Source: Allokutzneria sp. A3M-2-11 16 (lineage in GTDB: Bacteria > Actinomycetota > Actinomycetes > Mycobacteriales > Pseudonocardiaceae). From it: a stretch of DNA of 64,000 nucleotides. Positions 41,980 through 50,450 of this stretch are shown one piece after another. Position 1 is the first letter of the stretch, and each line of letters starts with the position of its first letter. The notes below the pieces were generated by a model. The model searched no databases and was not told the origin of the DNA. It worked only from the letters and a program-made list of their open reading frames with translations. Both the position numbers and the translations under genes were made by a program. The stretch lies in assembly GCF_024213555.1 (NCBI RefSeq), contig NZ_JANAVO010000013.1:62001-126000 (forward strand), given 5' to 3'.

Positions 41980-42575
41980 CGCTGGCGAACGACGAGCACG
42001 GGGCAAGGCGCGTGGTGCAAGGCGAACCGCATGACCGTGCCCGCATCCCGCCCCACCACGAGGATGTCGGAGTCCGTCGCGTGGGCCACTGCGTCCAGAG
42101 CGCTGCCATCCGGCCGCGAGAGCACCTGGAGCGCCGATCCGTGCACCTTGGCGATCGCGGTGGCGGCGCGGAGGACGGCGGTGGCCTGGTCGCCGCCGCT
42201 GACCAGCGCGGTGACCAGGCCCTGCCGCCCGGCGATCGAGGACCAGAGACCCCGCACCACCACGGTGTCGCACCGCGCGGAGCGCGCGACGGGCAGGACC
42301 AGGGCACCCAGGCCGAACGCGCGGTGCTGCTCACCGCGGCAGCCGAGCACGAGCAACCGCGAGCCGGCGCTCGCCGCGAGCAGACCGGGCAGGGGGTCGG
42401 TGCCCGTCCGGTTCACCACGCGCAGCTCGGCGCCCGTCGCCGAAGCGTGCCGGATCGCCCACGTCAGCGCCATGTCGCCCCAGTACGAGCCGTCGATGCC
42501 CACGGCCACACGGGCGCAGGGCCGACGTGTGCCGGTGCGGGCTTCGAGGGATCGGACTACGACGGTGGCGGGCAT
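41976..42575 (-). CDS. Universal stress protein, reduced tandem form
   Basis: The ATG at 42575 follows GGAGGCC. The 199-residue product begins with a near-complete UspA unit (VAVGIDGSYWGDMALTWAIRHA, LLVLGCRGEQHRAFGLGALV). A second partial unit ends DILVVGRDAGTVMRFALHHAPCPVLVVR. The second-unit ATP loop lacks the full G-x2-G-x9-G pattern. Usp proteins bind ATP and act in dormancy, hypoxia and stress. It is the left border of the DevR/DevS island. Confidence 0.88.
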   Translation of the reverse strand: MPATVVVRSLEARTGTRRPCARVAVGIDGSYWGDMALTWAIRHASATGAELRVVNRTGTDPLPGLLAASAGSRLLVLGCRGEQHRAFGLGALVLPVARSARCDTVVVRGLWSSIAGRQGLVTALVSGGDQATAVLRAATAIAKVHGSALQVLSRPDGSALDAVAHATDSDILVVGRDAGTVMRFALHHAPCPVLVVRQR

Positions 42576-42693
42576 GGTGGCCTCCGGTGGTCGTTTCGCC
42601 TGTACAGCGCAGCGTGCGTGCGGTGGGCCGGACAAGGGGCGAAAGACCTCAAGCACTGTCCACTGTGGACATGCCGGGAAATCTTCCACGGAC

Positions 42694-42708
42694 AAGGACT
42701 TTCGGCAC
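42694..42708. promoter_or_regulatory. Candidate DevR/DosR-like box upstream of the PNPOx gene
   Basis: AAGGACTTTCGGCAC resembles one half of the DosR-family box (GGGACTTTCGGCCC-like). It lies about 52 bp before the PNPOx start. A very similar TAGGGACTTTCGGCTC is at about 45629-45644. Binding by the adjacent DevR is inferred. Confidence 0.4.
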
Positions 42709-42759
42709 GCGCGACGGTGGCCGCCGCTGGGTGAGACTGCTGGGGACGACGGGAGGTCC

Positions 42760-43206
42760 ATGGAACTGGAAGTCCTGGGGACGGGCGAATGCCTGCGGCT
42801 GCTCGGCACCGCAGAGCTCGGACGGATCGCCTACACCGAGCGGGCCCTGCCCGCCGTGGTGCCGGTGAGCTTCGTGCTGCACAACGGCGCCATCGTCTTC
42901 CGCGCCGGGCGGAGCGGAAAGCTCGCGGCCGCGATCAACAACGCCGTGGTCGCCTTCGAGACCGATGCCGTCGACGTGGCGGCCCGCACCGGCTGGAGCG
43001 TGACCGCGGTCGGCTACGCCAGGGTGGTGCGCGATGCGACCGAACGGGCCGTGCTGGCGGGTCTCGGACTGCGCGCGTGGCCCCCGGGGGAACACCAGAA
43101 CTACGTCGTGATCGCGCCCGAGATCCTTGAGGGGCGCCGGATTCCGGACGGCCGAGGGCCGGGGCTCATTACGCCATCCGTGCCGAGATCACCGGAAGTC
43201 CTCTGA
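42760..43206 (+). CDS. PNPOx-fold flavin/F420-binding protein
   Basis: The ATG at 42760 follows GGGAGG. The 148-residue split-barrel protein has LGRIAYTERALPAVVPVSFVLHNGAIVFRA and KLAAAINNAVVAFETDAVD, as in pyridoxamine-5'-phosphate-oxidase-like proteins of DosR regulons. These bind FMN, F420 or heme-breakdown ligands rather than PNP. It is just upstream of devS on the same strand, with a 95-bp gap. Confidence 0.88.
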   Translation: MELEVLGTGECLRLLGTAELGRIAYTERALPAVVPVSFVLHNGAIVFRAGRSGKLAAAINNAVVAFETDAVDVAARTGWSVTAVGYARVVRDATERAVLAGLGLRAWPPGEHQNYVVIAPEILEGRRIPDGRGPGLITPSVPRSPEVL

Positions 43207-43301
43207 TACCAAGGAAGTAGTCGGTCTCCGTCGGCTTGGCGGACGGTCTCCGGCGTGCCACGCTGTGCGGCGGCCGAGTGGGACAACCAGAGGAGCCTGC
43301 C

Positions 43302-44894
43302 ATGTCCCCGGCAGACACCCCCACGCCACCGCGCGCCGGTCCGGAGCTGGACTCGACGCTGCACCGCATCGTGCAGGTGGCGGTCGACCTGGTCGGCGCG
43401 CGCTACGGCGCCCTCGGCGTGCTCGGCAAGCACGACGGGCTCTCGGAGTTCGTCCACGTGGGCATCAGCGCCGAGCAGCGGGCGCGGATGGGAGAGCTGC
43501 CGGAGGGCCGGGGGTTGCTCGGCTTGCTGATCGAGCACCCGACGGTGATCCGGCTGCCCGAGCTGGGCAAGCACGCCACGTCGATCGGTTTCCCGGCGAA
43601 CCACCCGCCGATGAACAGCTTCCTCGGAGCACCGGTGCGGGTGCGCGAGGAGATCTTCGGCAACCTCTACATGACGGAGAAGCGGGACGAGGCGGAGTTC
43701 ACCGCCGAGGACGAGATGGTGCTCCAGGCGCTGGCCGCGGCGGCGGGCGTGGCCATCGAGAACGCGCGCCTGTTCGAGCACTGCCGCCGGCGCGAGCGCT
43801 GGCTCGAGGCGTCCTTGGAGATCCGGGCCGAGCTGCTGGCAGGGGCTTCCACCGACGACGCGCTGCGGCTGGTCGCCCGGCGCGCGGCCGAGTTGTCCCA
43901 GGCGGACGGCGTGCTGGTGCTGCTCGCCGACGACGCGGACAGCGGCGAGCTGACCGTGCGGACCAGCGCTGGCGAGCGGACCAGGCAGCTGCTGGGCGCC
44001 ACGATCGCCACCTCCACCGCGCCGATCAGGGAGGTCTACCGCGCTGGTGGCACCAGCCTGGTGCCCGTGCTCGCCGATGTGCTCGGCGCGGACCTCGGCG
44101 CGCACGTGGACCTGCTGGGTCCGGCGCTGGCCGTGCCGCTGCGGACCGCGGTGGGGATCGGTGGTGTGCTGCTCGCGTTGCGGGACAAGGGCGGGACGCA
44201 GTTCGAGCCGGAGCAGGTGCCGGTGCTGGCCTCCTTCGCCGACCAGGCCGCGCTGGCGCTGGAGGCCGCCGAAACGCAGCGAGCGCAACGCCTGCTGGAC
44301 GTGCTCGCCGATCGCGACCGCATCGCCAGGGACATGCACGATCACGTGATCCAGCGGCTGTACTCCTCGGGGATGAGCCTCCAGGGCACGCTGCGCCTGA
44401 TCAGCCAGCCCGCGGCGCGGGTGCGCATCCAGAAGGTCGTGCACCAGCTCGACGAGACCGTGCGCGACATCCGTACCTCGATCTTCGACCTGCACACCGC
44501 GAGCGCGGACTACCCGGGCAGCCTGCGCAGGCGATTGCTGGACGCGGTGGCCGAGGCGGCCGCGGGCGGCGGGCCCGCGCCCTCGGTGCGGATGGCGGGC
44601 GCGGTGGACACGTTGGTGCCACCGGAGATCGCCGAGCACGCGGAGGCGGTGGTCCGCGAGGGCGTCACCAACGCGGTCCGGCACGCCAGGGCCACGACGA
44701 TCACCGTCACCGCCGAGGTCGCCGACGACTTCGTGCTGGAGGTCGTCGACGACGGGGTCGGCATCCCGGACTGCGTGGCGCGCAGCGGGCTGGCCAACGT
44801 CGAGCAGCGCGCGCGGGCCTGCGGCGGCACCGCGGTCCTCGCCGCGCAGCCGGGCGGCGGCACGCGGCTGACCTGGCGGGTGCCCCTGTCCTGA
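43302..44894 (+). CDS. devS: GAF-domain sensor histidine kinase, DevS/DosT-like
   Basis: The ATG at 43302 follows GAGGAG. The 530-residue soluble kinase has two GAF domains (about 20-165 and 185-350), the first with VGARYGALGVL...NSFLGAPVRVREEIFGNLYMTEK typical of DevS/DosT. A HisKA_3 segment RIARDMHDHVIQRLYSSGMSL carries the phospho-His in MHDHV, and a HATPase ends with DDGVGIPD and GLANVEQRARACGG. In mycobacteria such sensors use heme in the first GAF domain to sense O2, NO or CO. A heme-ligand His cannot be assigned by eye. DevR is convergent, 4 bp away. Confidence 0.9.
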   Translation: MSPADTPTPPRAGPELDSTLHRIVQVAVDLVGARYGALGVLGKHDGLSEFVHVGISAEQRARMGELPEGRGLLGLLIEHPTVIRLPELGKHATSIGFPANHPPMNSFLGAPVRVREEIFGNLYMTEKRDEAEFTAEDEMVLQALAAAAGVAIENARLFEHCRRRERWLEASLEIRAELLAGASTDDALRLVARRAAELSQADGVLVLLADDADSGELTVRTSAGERTRQLLGATIATSTAPIREVYRAGGTSLVPVLADVLGADLGAHVDLLGPALAVPLRTAVGIGGVLLALRDKGGTQFEPEQVPVLASFADQAALALEAAETQRAQRLLDVLADRDRIARDMHDHVIQRLYSSGMSLQGTLRLISQPAARVRIQKVVHQLDETVRDIRTSIFDLHTASADYPGSLRRRLLDAVAEAAAGGGPAPSVRMAGAVDTLVPPEIAEHAEAVVREGVTNAVRHARATTITVTAEVADDFVLEVVDDGVGIPDCVARSGLANVEQRARACGGTAVLAAQPGGGTRLTWRVPLS

Positions 44895-44898
44895 CGCC

Positions 44899-45549
44899 TC
44901 AGGGACGGGGTGGCCGCGGGCCGCGCAGCTCGGTGGCGAGCACGGCGACCTGGGTGCGCCGGGACATGCCGAGCTTGGCCAGCACGTGCGAGACGTAGTT
45001 CTTCACCGTCTTCTCCGCCAGGAACATCCGTGTGGCGATCTCGCGGTTGGTCAGGCCCTCGCCGATCAGCTCCAGCACCGCGCGCTCCTGGTCGGACAGC
45101 GCGCGCAGCGGGTCGACGGTCTCCTGTTCGCGGCGGATGCGGTTGAGCAGCGCGGTGGTCGCCCTGGTGTCCAGCAGCGACTGGCCCGAGGCGACGGTGC
45201 CGATGGCCGCGACCAGGTCCGTGCCGAGGACCTGCTTGAGCACGAAACCCGACGCCCCTGCCATGATCGCGTCGAAGAGGGCCTCGTCGTCGCCGAAGGA
45301 GGTCAGCATCAGGCAGTTCAGCCCAGGCATGCGGGACCGCAGCTCCCGGCACAGCCCCACGCCGTCGCCGTCGGGCAGCCGGACGTCGAGCACGGCCACG
45401 TCGGGATGGCAGGCCGGGATCCTGGTCAGCGCCTCGACCACCGAGGACGCCTCACCGACCACCTCGAAGCCCGGCTCGGTGCCCAGCAGGTCGGCGACGC
45501 CTCGGCGGACGATCTCGTGGTCGTCGACGAGGAACACCCTGGTGGCCAT
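44899..45549 (-). CDS. devR: NarL-family response regulator, DevR/DosR-like
   Basis: This 216-residue regulator has a receiver ([12 protein letters not shown]; phospho-acceptor in [26 protein letters not shown] with the conserved Lys) and a C-terminal Lux[48 protein letters not shown] (split). The EKTVKNYVS recognition helix matches DevR/DosR, which turns on the hypoxia and dormancy regulon. It is convergent with devS. The candidate box 45609-45644 lies upstream of its start and of the hibernation-factor gene. Confidence 0.93.
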   Translation of the reverse strand: MATRVFLVDDHEIVRRGVADLLGTEPGFEVVGEASSVVEALTRIPACHPDVAVLDVRLPDGDGVGLCRELRSRMPGLNCLMLTSFGDDEALFDAIMAGASGFVLKQVLGTDLVAAIGTVASGQSLLDTRATTALLNRIRREQETVDPLRALSDQERAVLELIGEGLTNREIATRMFLAEKTVKNYVSHVLAKLGMSRRTQVAVLATELRGPRPPRP

Positions 45550-45608
45550 GGCCGAACGGTACCGGCGCGCGGCCTCGCCGAGGCAGGGCCGAACGGCATC
45601 GTCCGCTC

Positions 45609-45644
45609 GGGGTCCCCAACGGGTGGAGTAGGGACTTTCGGCTC
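45609..45644. promoter_or_regulatory. Candidate paired DosR-like boxes
   Basis: CGGGGTCCCCAAC (about 45608-45620) and TAGGGACTTTCGGCTC (about 45629-45644) are spaced roughly 20 bp centre to centre, as DevR sites often are. The 246-bp gap 45550-45795 lies between devR and the hibernation-factor gene (both minus). The second box matches the one at 42694. Confidence 0.4.
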
Positions 45645-45795
45645 AGCTAGTGGAGAACTCGGGCCCTCGTGGGTGCGCGGGGCGAGTAGTGGACTGCACC
45701 GTGAGACTTCCGGGACGGGTCCGGTGGCACAGACCTGGGCCTCGTCCCGGACCCAACAGTCCACAGTAGACGGACAGGAGGCGGAAGTGCTCGAG

Positions 45796-46128
45796 TCAGT
45801 GCGGGCTGACGAGCCCGTGGTTCCCGTCCGCGCGCCGGTGGAGCACGGCACCCCGCCCGGTCGCCGCGTCGACGAAGAACACGAACGGCTCATCGCCGGT
45901 GTCGAGCCGCTCCGCCGCGCGCACCACCGCGAGCCTCGGCGCGGTCGCCGCCTCCAGCACCAGGTCCTCGCCGTTCGAGACCACGTGGTCCCGGCCGGTG
46001 TCCCGTTCGACGAACAGGTAGAACTCGTGGCCCAGCAAGGCCATGTCCGCGAACGCTTCCGCAACGGTCATCGGCCCCGGAGCGCAGGTCTGGCCGCGCA
46101 CGAGCCTGCGGTTCGCCGTGGTCGTCAT
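45796..46128 (-). CDS. Ribosome-hibernation-factor C-terminal domains only (S30AE_C-like tandem)
   Basis: The ATG at 46128 follows AGGAGGA. The 110-residue protein has two units like the C-terminal domain of long HPF/RafH. The first is MTVAEAFADMALLGHEFYLF-ERDTGRD; the second is AAERLDTGDEPFVFF then DAATGRGAVLHRR-DGNHGLV. The N-terminal ribosome-binding S30AE domain is absent. In DosR regulons full-length RafH-type proteins stabilise resting ribosomes. This stub could be a dimerisation partner or modulator, or a degenerate gene. The position beside devR and Usp supports a dormancy role. Confidence 0.75.
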   Translation of the reverse strand: MTTTANRRLVRGQTCAPGPMTVAEAFADMALLGHEFYLFVERDTGRDHVVSNGEDLVLEAATAPRLAVVRAAERLDTGDEPFVFFVDAATGRGAVLHRRADGNHGLVSPH

Positions 46129-46222
46129 CTGTCCTCCTCTCGATCGGGCTCCGTCCAGTGCAGCGCCGCCCTGCGCCGAACGGCCAGGGTCGTTGGTCCC
46201 GCATGAGCGCGCGGAGCCGGTC

Positions 46223-47155
46223 ATGACCAAGCCCATCGTTGTCGGGGTCGACGGCTCGGCCTCGGCCCTGCACGCGGTGCTCTGGGCGGCCCGCGAGGCC
46301 GAGCTGCGCCAGGGGCCGCTGCACCTCGTGCACGCCTGCCTGGAGATCAGCGCCTACACCCCGGCAGAGCTGCCCCGGTCCTTCGGCGAGGCGCTGCGGC
46401 AGCAGGGGAGGGCACACCTGGCCACCGCCGCCGAACGCGCGCGCGAGACCGCCCCCGGTGTCGAGGTGCGCCGGGGGCTCGTCGTCGGCGCGGCGGCCGA
46501 GTGCCTGGTCACGCTGTCCGAGCAAGCCTTGCTGGTGGTGCTCGGCTCGCGCGGCGTCGGCGGGTTCGCCTCGCTGGCCGTCGGTTCCGTGGCCAGCGCG
46601 CTGGCCGCGCACGGACACTGCCCTGTCGTGGTGGCGCGAAGGTCCACTGTGGACACGACGGTGCCGAGGGCGGGGCCCGTGGTCGCGGGCGTCGACGGCT
46701 CGGCCGCCAGCGACGCGGTGCTGGAGTTCGCCTTCGACGAGGCATCCCGGCTCGGGACCGCGTTGGTCGCGGCGCACACCTGGAACGACCACATCGCGGA
46801 GAGCGCCTGGGCGGTGGCGCCGTACCTGACGCTCGACTGGCGGTCTGTGGAGGTCGACGCCCAGCATCTGCTGGCCGAGCTCCTCGCGGGCTGGCAGGAG
46901 AGGTATCCCCGGGTTCCGGTGCGGCGCGTGGTCAGCCGGGAGGCCGCGGCCCGAGTCCTGATGAAGCAGGCGGCCCCGGCGCGGCTGCTCGTGGTCGGCT
47001 CGCGGGGGCGGGGCGGGCTGAGCGGCATGCTCCTCGGCTCCACCAGCCAGGCGCTGCTGCACCACGCGCCGTGCCCCGTGGCCGTCGTCCGGCCGCCCGC
47101 CCCGGCAAGGTCTTCGATGGAAATTGAATTAAAGTTCGCTAAAAACCGACGTTGA
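46223..47155 (+). CDS. Tandem universal stress protein
   Basis: The ATG at 46223 (MTKPIVVGVDGS) starts a 310-residue protein of two Usp domains. Unit 1 has VVGVDGSASALHAVLWAAREAE and VLGSRGVGGFASLAVGSVASALAAHGHCPVVV; unit 2 has VVAGVDGSAASDAVLEFAFDEAS and VVGSRGRGGLSGMLLGSTSQALLHHAPCPVAVV. Both have intact G-x2-G-x9-G(S/T) ATP loops. This is the typical DosR-regulon Usp. The extreme C-terminus (about 13 residues, KFAKNRR) is encoded by unusually AT-rich DNA that continues into the intergenic region, a likely late extension. Confidence 0.92.
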   Translation: MTKPIVVGVDGSASALHAVLWAAREAELRQGPLHLVHACLEISAYTPAELPRSFGEALRQQGRAHLATAAERARETAPGVEVRRGLVVGAAAECLVTLSEQALLVVLGSRGVGGFASLAVGSVASALAAHGHCPVVVARRSTVDTTVPRAGPVVAGVDGSAASDAVLEFAFDEASRLGTALVAAHTWNDHIAESAWAVAPYLTLDWRSVEVDAQHLLAELLAGWQERYPRVPVRRVVSREAAARVLMKQAAPARLLVVGSRGRGGLSGMLLGSTSQALLHHAPCPVAVVRPPAPARSSMEIELKFAKNRR

Positions 47156-47261
47156 TTCTTGTTTTGAGTTCCGCGAGTTGCTGACAGCTCCGGTCCCGTT
47201 GGGGTATTAAATGACTTGTGAATATCTGGGGATGGTGCGGTGGACCAGCAAGTCCCTTGAA

Positions 47262-47340
47262 CAGGTGACGCCCGCCCGGAGGGCGTCCCACCTGCGTTGC
47301 AACGGCTGAGTCAGCCGGACCCACCCGCCTGGGGGCGGGG
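47262..47340 (+). promoter_or_regulatory. Run of three hairpins in the leader of the LuxR gene
   Basis: Three consecutive foldable segments precede the start: CAGGTGACGCCC with GGGCGTCCCACCTG (47262-47294), the perfect CGGCTGAGTCAGCCG (47303-47317), and CCCGCC-TGGG-GGCGGG (about 47324-47339) touching the GGGGG ribosome-binding site. The first may also end the Usp transcript. An AT-rich promoter-like stretch (GGTATTAAATGACTTG) is at about 47202-47220. Confidence 0.55.
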
Positions 47341-47354
47341 GAGCTGGGGGAATT

Positions 47355-47948
47355 GTGGTTCAGGAAGTTCGGATAAGGCTGTGCAAGTTCAGCCCGATTT
47401 TCGAGTACGGGCTCGGGAAGCTGCTGGGGTCGGTCCCCGGCTTCCAGGTGGTCGTCGACCGCGGCGTCACCCGACCGGGGCACGTCGACATCGTCTGCGC
47501 GGCCACGGCCGACGTGGGAGCGGTGGTGCGGATGTCCTCGCGGGCGAGGGTGCTGGTGATGACCGACTCCTGCGAGGCCGAGGACGCCCAGCGCTACTTC
47601 CTCGCGGGCGCGCTGGGCTGCGTGAACGCGTCGGCGCCGCTGCGGACCGTGGTCGAGGCGGTCCAGCGGGTCGCGCGGGGCCAGCGGTTCCTCGCCACGG
47701 ACTTCGGCGTCCCCGCGCCGGTGGGCCCGGGCGGCGGCAACGAAGAGCTCTCGCCGAGGGAGGCCGAGGTGCTCTCGCACATCGCCAACGGCCGCACGCA
47801 CGACCAGATCGCCAGGACGATGGGGATCAGCAGGCACACCGTGGACACCTACGTGAAGCGGGTGCGCAAGAAGCTCAGCCTCGGCAACAAGGCGGAGCTC
47901 ACCCGCGCGGCGATCTCCTCGCAGCTGGCGCTCAGCCGAGCACGCTGA
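47355..47948 (+). CDS. LuxR-type regulator with degenerate receiver
   Basis: The GTG at 47355 is preceded by GGGGGAA. The 197-residue protein has the size and layout of a NarL-family response regulator, but the receiver lacks the acidic pair after strand 1 (reads IRLCKFSP) and has no phospho-acceptor Asp in strand 3 (DIVCAAT). The HTH is normal: LSPREAEVLSHIANGRTHDQIARTMGISRHTVDTYVKRVRKKL. It is therefore a phosphorylation-independent (pseudo-receiver) regulator. Its 3' end overlaps the convergent PEP-enzyme gene by 17 bp. Confidence 0.85.
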   Translation: MVQEVRIRLCKFSPIFEYGLGKLLGSVPGFQVVVDRGVTRPGHVDIVCAATADVGAVVRMSSRARVLVMTDSCEAEDAQRYFLAGALGCVNASAPLRTVVEAVQRVARGQRFLATDFGVPAPVGPGGGNEELSPREAEVLSHIANGRTHDQIARTMGISRHTVDTYVKRVRKKLSLGNKAELTRAAISSQLALSRAR

Positions 47949-50205
47949 CCGTCCCCCGCAGCCCGTCGACCCGGATGCGGTCGCCGGTGGCCAGCCGGGC
48001 GGTGGCGGTACCGCAGCCGACCACCGCCGGGATGCCCAGTTCGCGCGCCACGATCACGGCGTGGGACAGCGGCGCGCCGATGTCGGTGACCACCGCGGCG
48101 GCCCTGGGGAACAGCGGGGTCCAGCCGATGTTGGTGGACACCGCGACCAGGATCTCGCCTGGCAGCAAGGACTCCGCTTCCTCCACTGTGGACACGACGC
48201 GGGCGCTCCCCTCGACGACGCCCGCCACGCCGGGGAACCCGGTGATCGCACCGTCACCGGGTTCCTCGGCACGGTCGAGGGCGTTCGGGTCGAAGCGGCC
48301 CCGGATGAGCGTCGGGTACGGCGGCAGGGCGCGGTACCGCAGGTGCGCCGCGCGCCTGCCCGCGATCTTCGCCACCGCCGCGCGGTCCCCGTCGAGCACC
48401 GCGACGATCTCCGGGAAGGACAGGAAGAACACGTCGTCGCCGAGGCCGGTGAGCTCTCCGGCGCGGACGGCGAACACCCGGAACACCCAGAACCCGCGGA
48501 CGAACTCCGACCGGGCGCGCTCCCGGACGCGCGCGGCCTCGGCGAGCCGGTCGAGCCGGAGGCGGATCAGCCTCGCCCCGAGCGGCCGTCGCGCGCGGAG
48601 CCCGCGCCACGCCGCGTCCCGCGCCCCGGCCTGCCGCCGCAGCAGGGCTTCGGGATCACCGAGCCCGGCGAGCTGCCGGTCCAGCCACTCCGGGTCCTCG
48701 GCGGGCCGCGGCGCGGAGACCTCGAACTCGTCCGGGCATCGGTGCCCCCACGCCCACAGGTAGTCCTCGCGGTCGACCTCGCCGCGTCGCAGCCGCGCCA
48801 GCCCGAGCACCGGGCCGAGGCTCACCAGCGCGCCCTCGGCCTCGTCGTGCAGCCCGGTCATCAGCGCGGCCGCGTCGGCGTCGCCCACCCAGCGCCGCAG
48901 CACCGCCGCGACCCCGTCCGGGCTGGCCTGCCGCGCCCCGGCTTCGAGCGTCCGGCAGGTCCCGGTCAGCAGCTCCGCCACGTCCGAGCGCCACAACCCG
49001 GCGAGCGCGCGCGGGTCGTCGGTCGCGCCGATCCGCCGGTGGAGTTCCTTGCAGCGCTTGGGGTTCTCCGCGAGGAGCCCGCCGAGCCGCCTGCGGTAGG
49101 TCAGCGCCTGCCGGACCATCCACGCGACCATGGCGGCGGCCGCGCGCACCGCCGTGCCACGCGACATCGGCACGCGGGGGATCTCCACCTCGGAGCCGAT
49201 CTGCCCGAAGACGCGCTCGCTCCGCTTCAGCGCGAGCCCGCCGAGCCCGAGCGCGCTCGCCAGGCTGAGCGGCACGCTCAGGTTGAGGTAGAACCGGCCG
49301 CCGATGTTGCCGGTCAGCGGGTGCCCGGCGACCTCCGGCATGGCCAGTTCGCGCACGAGCGACCACGTCGCCGGGGTCATCACGCTCGGGATCGCCTCGC
49401 CGACGTTGGTGCTGGTCCACAGGTAGTCCCCGCGGTGGCTGTCGTCGGCCCGCTCGTCGAGCCCGGTGATCGGCCGCGCCTGCACGAGCCAGAACTCGCC
49501 GTCGTGGCGCGCCCATTCGACGTCCATCGGCATGCCGTGCAGCTCCGCAACGCGCTCGCCGAGCCGGGCGAGCTCCACGATCTCGGCCTCGGTGAGCACC
49601 GGATCGGGGACCGTCCGCACGACCTGCCCGTGCGCGACGACGTAGGTGTCCGGCGTGACCTCACCGCTGACGAGCGCTTCGCCGAGCCCCCGCGCGGCGT
49701 TGATCACCAGCTCGTCGCGGTCACCGGTCAGCGGGTTGGCGGTGAACAGCACTCCGGCGGACTCGGCGGGCACGAGCCGCTGCACCACCACCGCCATCGC
49801 CGCGCTGGAGATGCCGGTGCGATCGCGATAGGCGGTGGCGCGGTCGTTCCACAACGACGCCCAGCACCGCTCGACCGCCTCCAGCACGGCGTCCGCGCCG
49901 ACGACGTCGAGGAAGCTGTCGTACTGACCGGCGAAGGAGAACCCGGGCAGGTCCTCCGCCGTGGCGGACGACCGCACCGCGACCGGTCCGTCCAAAGTGG
50001 ACAGTTCATCGCGGATGGCGGCGGAGACCTCGTCCCTCGCGGAGGCGAACCTCCGGTACGCGTGCGTCGTGACGTGGAATCCGGTGGGCACCGGGAAGCC
50101 CGCGCGGGCGAGCTTCGCCAGCGAGAGCCCCTTGCCGCCGACGGTCGCCAGATCCGTTGCCGCGTCGAGAGGGAGTACCAGCGTCCCGTCAGTCATGCCG
50201 CCCAT
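47932..50205 (-). CDS. PEP-synthase / rifampin-phosphotransferase-like enzyme
   Basis: This 757-residue protein has an N-terminal PEP-synthase ATP-binding domain (VGGKGLSLAKLARAGFPVPTGF, VAVRSSATAEDLPGFSFAGQYDS, VQRLVPAESAGVLFTANPLTG). A divergent helical middle region follows, and a C-terminal swivelling domain with the phospho-His in TDIGAPLSHAVIVARELGIPAVVG. This layout is shared by rifampin phosphotransferases and PEP-synthase-like proteins; the C-terminal PEP-binding barrel of true PEP synthase is absent. It is shorter than typical Rph (about 860). It may phosphorylate an antibiotic or another molecule. An alternative ATG is at 50196. It sits at the right border of the stress island. Confidence 0.85.
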   Translation of the reverse strand: MGGMTDGTLVLPLDAATDLATVGGKGLSLAKLARAGFPVPTGFHVTTHAYRRFASARDEVSAAIRDELSTLDGPVAVRSSATAEDLPGFSFAGQYDSFLDVVGADAVLEAVERCWASLWNDRATAYRDRTGISSAAMAVVVQRLVPAESAGVLFTANPLTGDRDELVINAARGLGEALVSGEVTPDTYVVAHGQVVRTVPDPVLTEAEIVELARLGERVAELHGMPMDVEWARHDGEFWLVQARPITGLDERADDSHRGDYLWTSTNVGEAIPSVMTPATWSLVRELAMPEVAGHPLTGNIGGRFYLNLSVPLSLASALGLGGLALKRSERVFGQIGSEVEIPRVPMSRGTAVRAAAAMVAWMVRQALTYRRRLGGLLAENPKRCKELHRRIGATDDPRALAGLWRSDVAELLTGTCRTLEAGARQASPDGVAAVLRRWVGDADAAALMTGLHDEAEGALVSLGPVLGLARLRRGEVDREDYLWAWGHRCPDEFEVSAPRPAEDPEWLDRQLAGLGDPEALLRRQAGARDAAWRGLRARRPLGARLIRLRLDRLAEAARVRERARSEFVRGFWVFRVFAVRAGELTGLGDDVFFLSFPEIVAVLDGDRAAVAKIAGRRAAHLRYRALPPYPTLIRGRFDPNALDRAEEPGDGAITGFPGVAGVVEGSARVVSTVEEAESLLPGEILVAVSTNIGWTPLFPRAAAVVTDIGAPLSHAVIVARELGIPAVVGCGTATARLATGDRIRVDGLRGTVSVLG

Positions 50206-50450
50206 TGAACACCGCGTCCTCGGCAGGGCGGCGGAGTATATGCGTCGGGCAATCCCGTGTCAGTACACACATTCGATGGGGTGGGTCCAGGAGGGTGAAG
50301 TACGGCATTCCTTCACTCGTTCAGCCTGATGGACTCTTTGTCGTTCGCCGGTGGCCGTGCCAATGTGGGTCGGCGTTCGTGTTCCGCCGACTGGGAGTGA
50401 CTGAGCCGATGTTTCGTGTTTCCACCGTCGTCTCACCCGGGTAGGCCGAA

